A stretch of DNA of 9,868 nt from an uncultured Anaerolineaceae bacterium (GTDB taxonomy: Bacteria > Chloroflexota > Anaerolineae > Anaerolineales > Anaerolineaceae). The position numbers and the translations under genes were made by a program. Under the pieces are notes generated by a model. The model was given only the letters and a program-made list of their open reading frames with translations. It was not told where the DNA came from and did no database searches. The first letter of the stretch is position 1, and the number at the start of each line of letters is the position of its first letter. The DNA lies in the NCBI GenBank assembly GCA_937894825.1, contig CALCQT010000294.1, forward strand, positions 1-9,868, written 5' to 3'. Below, piece by piece: positions 6,101 to 9,868 of this stretch.

Positions 6101-6507
6101 AATCATTCCGGAGAAAAGGAACTTCATGGCATTACAATGACACACTGAACCTCACGGTTGATCAATGGAAAACTTTGCTATCCAGCAGCGAAATTTTTAA
6201 TGAAGAAGCGCTCTGGATGCTCCGCTTTGTTTACCACGAGCCCAACCATCAATCCTGTGCGAGCGAAATTGGGTTGGCACTAGGTGGTTTTACGCAGCAA
6301 AAAATAACATCGATGAACCGAAAGATCTCAAAACAAATTTATGATTATTATGATCAGATACCGCCCAATGAAACGAACGGCGGATTGCGATATTGGAATG
6401 TGGTTTTTGATGGAAATCCCGAAAAAGAGAGAAACCGCGTCGGACATTTTTTTTGGCGGTTACGACCCAATCTTGTCATAGCTTTAGAAGCGTTACAGCT
6501 AATTTAA
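6097..6507 (+). CDS. Uncharacterised protein, possibly related to the N-terminal domain of McrA/McrB-like restriction proteins
   Basis: A 136-residue soluble protein whose ATG overlaps the stop of the toroid gene. Residues about 18-90 look like a winged-helix unit: LTVDQWKTLLSS, ALWMLRFVYHEPNHQSCASEIG, then a second helix set through KISKQIYDYY. The tail GLRYWNVVFDG (105-115) and FFWRLRPNLVIALEAL (118-133) resembles a pattern, 'yW-v-F-G ... F-W-LRpeL-eAle', that I associate with N-terminal domains of modification-dependent restriction proteins. No nuclease or ATPase domain follows; the gene stops and a terminator comes 37 bases later. It may be a free-standing DNA-recognition or partner protein. 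I do not recognise it with certainty. Confidence 0.4.
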   Translation: MKSFRRKGTSWHYNDTLNLTVDQWKTLLSSSEIFNEEALWMLRFVYHEPNHQSCASEIGLALGGFTQQKITSMNRKISKQIYDYYDQIPPNETNGGLRYWNVVFDGNPEKERNRVGHFFWRLRPNLVIALEALQLI

Positions 6508-6543
6508 TCCGCTGCATCCACATTCAAGGTGCCAGCAGAGAGC

Positions 6544-6592
6544 AACGAAGTAGCGGAGATTTTTGTCTCCGCTACTTCGTTTTATTTATTTA
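6544..6592 (+). terminator. Strong intrinsic terminator of the toroid operon
   Basis: A 16-base perfect stem, 6544-6559 with 6566-6581, has a six-base loop (TTTTTG) and is followed by the T-rich tract TTATTTATTT. It lies 37 bases after the stop of the 6097 gene. The minus-strand side has no T-run, so it is directed at rightward transcription. Confidence 0.85.
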
Positions 6593-6778
6593 CAGTGCTT
6601 TCTTCAACCCCACATTATCCGTCTCGCCCTCGAATTCATCTTCAGCAGTCGCCCAGTCCGCCGGCACAGCGCCGAGATTCAGCGCCAGCGTTTCATTCTC
6701 AATATAAGCTGCGTTCTCCGCAACTGCCTCAGTCAATAGTGTACTGACCTTATAGACCACATCAAGTCTGCAGAACTT
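6590..6778 (-). pseudogene. Relic of the C-terminus of an isoleucyl-tRNA synthetase
   Basis: A frame open for 62 codons ends in TAA at 6590. It begins at the edge of the aldo/keto reductase and has no start codon of its own there. It reads RLDVVYKVSTLLTEA, then AAYIENETLALNLG, then EDEFEGETDNVGLKKAL. This matches the layout of the last ~65 residues of long-type (type 2) isoleucyl-tRNA synthetases: 'G-LDVSDRI ... YI--ETLA ... G-----GLRKA'. The stretch between DV and TEA is a few residues short. No other part of a synthetase is present in the window, and the reductase body abuts it. It is therefore a decayed tail, not a gene. The match is by memory of the family. Confidence 0.5.
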
Positions 6779-7761
6779 TACATTTCTTCGAATGGAGCGA
6801 TAATTTGACCAATCTTTTTCATCATCTCATCGTCGATATCCCAGGTCAGGCAATGGATATTCTGCTCCAACTGCTGAATTGTTGAAGCACCGCCAATGAT
6901 GCAAGTTACTTCCGGCTTTTGCCTTAGCCAGTTCAAAGCGATCTCGTTCATGGGCTTCCCATATTCATCGGCCAGCTTCTTCAACTTTTCGCCGGCTTCA
7001 AAATAGAGCTCGAACTGAGGTCCCACCAATTTTGGATTGGCATTCCGGATATCTTTCTCAGAAAACGTAATTCCGGAATGGAATTTTCCCGCGAGAAGAC
7101 CCTGGAAGAGCGGGCTATAGGGCAAAAAAACCTGCCCATACTTCTTTATATTCGGCAATACTTCCTTTTCAGTCTTATAATCCAGTGGGATGTTATGATA
7201 GCCGGTAGGATTCCGTTCCAACATATTATACAGACTCTGCTGACAATGAACTTCTGTCAGCTTCATCATTTTTTCCACGTCATCCTGAGAGAAATTACTC
7301 AATCCGACATAACGAATTTTCCCGGCTTTTTTAATTTCTTCCAGTGCTTCAGCGGTTTCTTCCAGCGGTACCTTTGGATCCGGCCAATGCATTTGATAAA
7401 TATCGATATAGTCTGTTTGTAGTCTGACTAAGGTCTGATCAATTTCTTTTAACAAACTATTCCTGGAAAGATCATTGGTGGTTTCATGCGTATCGTTCCA
7501 GAGAAGTCCGCCTTTCGAGGCAATCAAAACCTTTTCCCGCAAATTGCTTTGTTTTAGGGCCTCCCCCAGAACCTTTTCTGAACGACCCCATCCATATACA
7601 GGAGCAACATCAAAAAAATTTACGCCCAAATCAATGGCTTTGTGAATAATAGCTATGGACTTTTTATCATCCGTCGAATCCCAATCACCGCCAAAATTCC
7701 AGCAGCCCACACCAATTACGGAGATCTCCTCCTCGACCTTCTTCACTTTTTTATAAAGCAT
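6778..7761 (-). CDS. Aldo/keto reductase linked to a sugar ABC importer
   Basis: A 327-residue protein of the longer, beta-subunit/Tas/YdjG-like aldo/keto reductase group. The tetrad is complete: Asp51 and Tyr56 (FFDVAPVYGWG), Lys83 (IASKGG) and His125 (YQMHWPD). GKIRYVGLSNFS, YSPLFQGLLAGK and a C-terminal CIIGGASTIQQLEQN (cofactor pocket) follow. It reduces an aldehyde or ketone, or oxidises a sugar or polyol, with NAD(P)H; the substrate is not visible. The ATG at 7761 has GGAGG upstream at 7771-7775. An upstream ATG at 7845 would extend it by 28 residues into the permease gene. It is 37 bases after the permease stop on the same strand. Operon membership suggests that it acts on the imported sugar or a product of it. 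Confidence 0.88.
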   Translation of the reverse strand: MLYKKVKKVEEEISVIGVGCWNFGGDWDSTDDKKSIAIIHKAIDLGVNFFDVAPVYGWGRSEKVLGEALKQSNLREKVLIASKGGLLWNDTHETTNDLSRNSLLKEIDQTLVRLQTDYIDIYQMHWPDPKVPLEETAEALEEIKKAGKIRYVGLSNFSQDDVEKMMKLTEVHCQQSLYNMLERNPTGYHNIPLDYKTEKEVLPNIKKYGQVFLPYSPLFQGLLAGKFHSGITFSEKDIRNANPKLVGPQFELYFEAGEKLKKLADEYGKPMNEIALNWLRQKPEVTCIIGGASTIQQLEQNIHCLTWDIDDEMMKKIGQIIAPFEEM

Positions 7762-7770
7762 ATTCGTACA

Positions 7771-7775
7771 CCTCC
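7771..7775 (-). promoter_or_regulatory. Ribosome binding site deciding the reductase start
   Basis: GGAGG on the minus strand lies nine bases (seven if counted as GGAGGTG) before the ATG at 7761. It favours this start over the ATG at 7845 inside the permease gene. Confidence 0.65.
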
Positions 7776-7798
7776 AGCGATTAGAATTATTTGCTGCT

Positions 7799-8773
7799 TT
7801 AATTGCGTTTTTGGCGTGCCTTGTCCAGAACAACCGCAATAACAATCAGGGAACCGATAACAATCTCCATGATGAAGGAATTGATACCCAAAAGTGTTCC
7901 ACCTTGCCGTAACGTAGCCATAATCATAGAACCCAACACCGCACCAATCACGGAACCTTCACCGCCATCCAGGCTGGCCCCGCCAACGACTGCAGCCGCA
8001 ATCGCATCCAATTCGTACCCAGTGCCGGCATTCGGAACACCGTTCCCCAATCTCGAAGCAAGCAGAATTCCTGCCACACCGCAGACACTGGAACAGAACA
8101 TATGGACGCCATATACCACCATGCGAACACGGATCCCGCTTAATCTGGCAGCTTCCTTATTGCTCCCGTAAGCATACATATTGCGCCCGAATACAGTTCT
8201 CTTGGCAATAAAAAGCGCCAGGATAACGATCACAGCCCAGGAAAGAAATAGATAAGGGACACCAAACAAACTGCCGGCCGCAAAATTTGTAAACGGCTTG
8301 GGAAGATTTGAGATCGTTTTCGCACGGGTAATTAATAAAATAAAATTCCTGACGATCGTCAAAGATCCCATTGTGGCAATAAACGGAGGGACGTTCGCAT
8401 CATAAATCAAAACCCCGTTAAACAGCCCTACCAAAGCGCTGGCTGCGATTGCTATAAGTATTGCAACCGGTATTGGTAAGCCATTCACCATGCCCATGGC
8501 CACAATGACCCCGGAAAGCCCGACAACTGACCCAACAGAAATATCTATCCCTGATGAGATGATGACAAACACCATCCCAATTGCGATAATCCCATAGATC
8601 GAAGCTTGTTTTAGGAGCTTCATCAATGTATCCATCTGAAAAAACACCGGAGAAGTAGTCCCGAAAAACAGGAACAGCACTACAAGGATAGCAACCAAAA
8701 GCAATTCAGTTTGAAATCGTGCCAGGAAGCCATGGTATTGCTTTCGGTTCGAAGATTTAGTTTTTGTTATCAA
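7799..8773 (-). CDS. RbsC-like sugar ABC importer permease
   Basis: A 324-residue polytopic membrane protein of the ribose/xylose/galactose permease family (BPD_transp_2). A short basic N-tail is followed by about eight to ten hydrophobic segments. Family marks are SSGIDISVGSVVGLSG (73-88), NVPPFIATMGSLTIVR (127-142), the cytoplasmic ATPase-coupling loop YGSNKEAARLSGI (202-214) and IAAAVVGGASLDGGEGS (258-274). It forms the channel of a monosaccharide importer with the ATPase encoded just upstream and a periplasmic-type binding protein not seen here. The start is TTG at 8773, with AAGGAG six bases upstream and only three bases after the ATPase stop. No in-frame ATG in front of the first membrane helix serves better. 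Substrate specificity cannot be read from the permease. Confidence 0.92.
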   Translation of the reverse strand: MITKTKSSNRKQYHGFLARFQTELLLVAILVVLFLFFGTTSPVFFQMDTLMKLLKQASIYGIIAIGMVFVIISSGIDISVGSVVGLSGVIVAMGMVNGLPIPVAILIAIAASALVGLFNGVLIYDANVPPFIATMGSLTIVRNFILLITRAKTISNLPKPFTNFAAGSLFGVPYLFLSWAVIVILALFIAKRTVFGRNMYAYGSNKEAARLSGIRVRMVVYGVHMFCSSVCGVAGILLASRLGNGVPNAGTGYELDAIAAAVVGGASLDGGEGSVIGAVLGSMIMATLRQGGTLLGINSFIMEIVIGSLIVIAVVLDKARQKRN

Positions 8774-8776
8774 CGC

Positions 8777-9868
8777 TCACTCCTTTTCTTTCAGCCCAGA
8801 GGCCAGCCGAAGGATTCGTTCTTCCTGAAAATCTTCTCTGGTCAAGATCCCGGTTTGTTTTCCTTCATACATAATTAATATTCGGTCCGACAGACCCATT
8901 ATTTCCGGAAGGTAGGAAGAAATCATAATAATTGTTTTTCCTTCTTTGAGCAGGGTTTCAAAGATTCTGTAAATCTCTAATTTTGCCCCCACATCCACAC
9001 CAACGGTCGGTTCGTCAAAAATAAATAAGTCACTGTCTTGTTCAAGCCATTTGGAAATAACAACCTTTTGCTGGTTTCCACCTGACAGGTTTTTCACCCG
9101 CTGATAAACAGACGGAGTCTTGATTCTCAATTTGTCACAGGAGGTTTGGGCAATTCTCATACTCTCCTGATTATCCACCACGCCAAACTTGCTGACTCTA
9201 TCAAGAGCAACCATGTTGATATTGTCCGAAACAGATAAACCCAGTGCCAAACCCTGGGAGCGCCTGTTTTCCGGAAGCAAGGCGATCCCTGCCCTGATTC
9301 CCTGATATGGCCTGACATAATCAGCTTTTTGTCCATAAAAAGTAACGGTCCCGCTGTCTTTGGCGTCCGCCCCAAAAATACTCCGGACAATTTCTGTCCG
9401 GCCAGAGCCAACCAGGCCAAACATACCAAATATTTCTCCTTTTTTCACTTCGAAGCTGATATCTGAGAAGGCTTTTCCTCTGGCAATATTGTCTACCTTC
9501 AGGATTACATCCCCTGGGACTTGATGCTGAATTTGGTACATATGCTCCACATTCCGGCCAACCATCATGGCAATCAGTTGATCCTCAGTGGTTTCATTAA
9601 TCATTACCGTACCCGCTAACGCACCATCTTTCAAAACCGTTACCCGATCACAAATAGAAAAAATCTCTTCCAAACGGTGCGAAACATATAAAATTCCTAC
9701 GCCATCGTTTTTTAACTGCTTAATGATTTTAAAAAGCTGCTCAGTTTCATCATTTGTTAACAAAGCAGTAGGCTCGTCAAAGATTACCAGTTTCGCATTC
9801 TGAAGAATTGTTTTTCCAATCGCTACCAATTCTTGTTGCGCTACCGATAACATTCGGATAATCGCTTT
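8777..9868 (-). CDS. RbsA-like sugar ABC importer ATPase, tandem NBDs (5' end beyond window)
   Basis: The open frame runs through the right edge; 363 codons are visible. The internal Met at 9853 is not the start, since it lies in the signature region of the first NBD (RMLSVAQQELVAIGK). NBD1 continues with Walker B LVIFDEPTAL and the switch His in YVSHRLEE; its Walker A is outside the window. NBD2 is complete: the degenerate P-loop GLVGSGRTE (Arg replaces the usual Lys), LPENRRSQGL, signature NLSGGNQQKV, Walker B LFIFDEPTVGVD, and MISSYLPEI where the switch His is replaced. Such asymmetry is normal for RbsA/MglA/XylG ATPases. It powers import through the permease encoded three bases downstream. 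It is about 70% of the usual 500 residues. The ligand is unknown. Confidence 0.92.
   Translation of the reverse strand, partial: KAIIRMLSVAQQELVAIGKTILQNAKLVIFDEPTALLTNDETEQLFKIIKQLKNDGVGILYVSHRLEEIFSICDRVTVLKDGALAGTVMINETTEDQLIAMMVGRNVEHMYQIQHQVPGDVILKVDNIARGKAFSDISFEVKKGEIFGMFGLVGSGRTEIVRSIFGADAKDSGTVTFYGQKADYVRPYQGIRAGIALLPENRRSQGLALGLSVSDNINMVALDRVSKFGVVDNQESMRIAQTSCDKLRIKTPSVYQRVKNLSGGNQQKVVISKWLEQDSDLFIFDEPTVGVDVGAKLEIYRIFETLLKEGKTIIMISSYLPEIMGLSDRILIMYEGKQTGILTREDFQEERILRLASGLKEKE
8780..8785 (-). promoter_or_regulatory. Ribosome binding site for the TTG-started permease
   Basis: AAGGAG overlaps the last codons of the ATPase and lies six bases before TTG at 8773. It supports a TTG start and tight coupling of the two subunits. 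Confidence 0.65.

Overview
The window reads as a bacterial chromosome segment of moderate G+C. It carries ordinary metabolic genes at both ends and a patchier, accessory-looking middle at about 2.9-6.6 kb. The combination of an MmyB-like sensor regulator, a 2-hydroxyacid dehydrogenase, aldo/keto reductases and an RbsA/RbsC-type sugar importer suggests an anaerobic heterotroph. The style of the proteins reminds me of Chloroflexota (Anaerolineae), but Bacillota cannot be excluded and the sequence holds no taxonomic marker gene.

Left part (1-2875). The 5' end of a D-2-hydroxyacid dehydrogenase runs off the left edge on the minus strand. It is divergent from a 360-residue regulator. The gap between them has a good minus-strand sigma70-type promoter whose -10 region is straddled by two interleaved dyads, a plausible operator. 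An aldo/keto reductase and a Rid-family protein follow on the plus strand. The Rid protein has Cys where true RidA enamine deaminases have their catalytic Arg.

Middle part (2876-6589). A Phd/YefM-type antitoxin on the minus strand is followed, in the place of its toxin, only by a short frameshifted relic that resembles the N-terminus of a RelE/ParE toxin. Next comes a one-piece ABC exporter half-transporter (TMD plus NBD), also minus. Upstream of both minus-strand genes lies a copy of the same ~88-bp sequence (about 75% identical over its core, gap-free), and each copy contains a -35/-10 pair at the same place. Divergent from the exporter is a two-gene unit joined by an ATGA overlap: an alpha/alpha-toroid (terpene cyclase/prenyltransferase-like) protein of unknown function, and a 136-residue protein that may resemble the N-terminal domain of some modification-dependent restriction proteins. 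This unit ends at a very strong intrinsic terminator.

Right part (6590-9868). Reading leftward on the minus strand there is an operon: sugar ABC importer ATPase (N-terminus beyond the right edge), importer permease (TTG start, 3 bp after the ATPase stop) and an aldo/keto reductase 37 bp further on. The likely theme is uptake of a sugar or polyol and its oxidoreduction. Directly after the reductase stop lies a ~62-codon open stretch that looks like the extreme C-terminus of an isoleucyl-tRNA synthetase, a probable gene relic.

No tRNA, rRNA, CRISPR array or insertion sequence was seen. All intergenic gaps are under 300 bp and their contents are described in the features.
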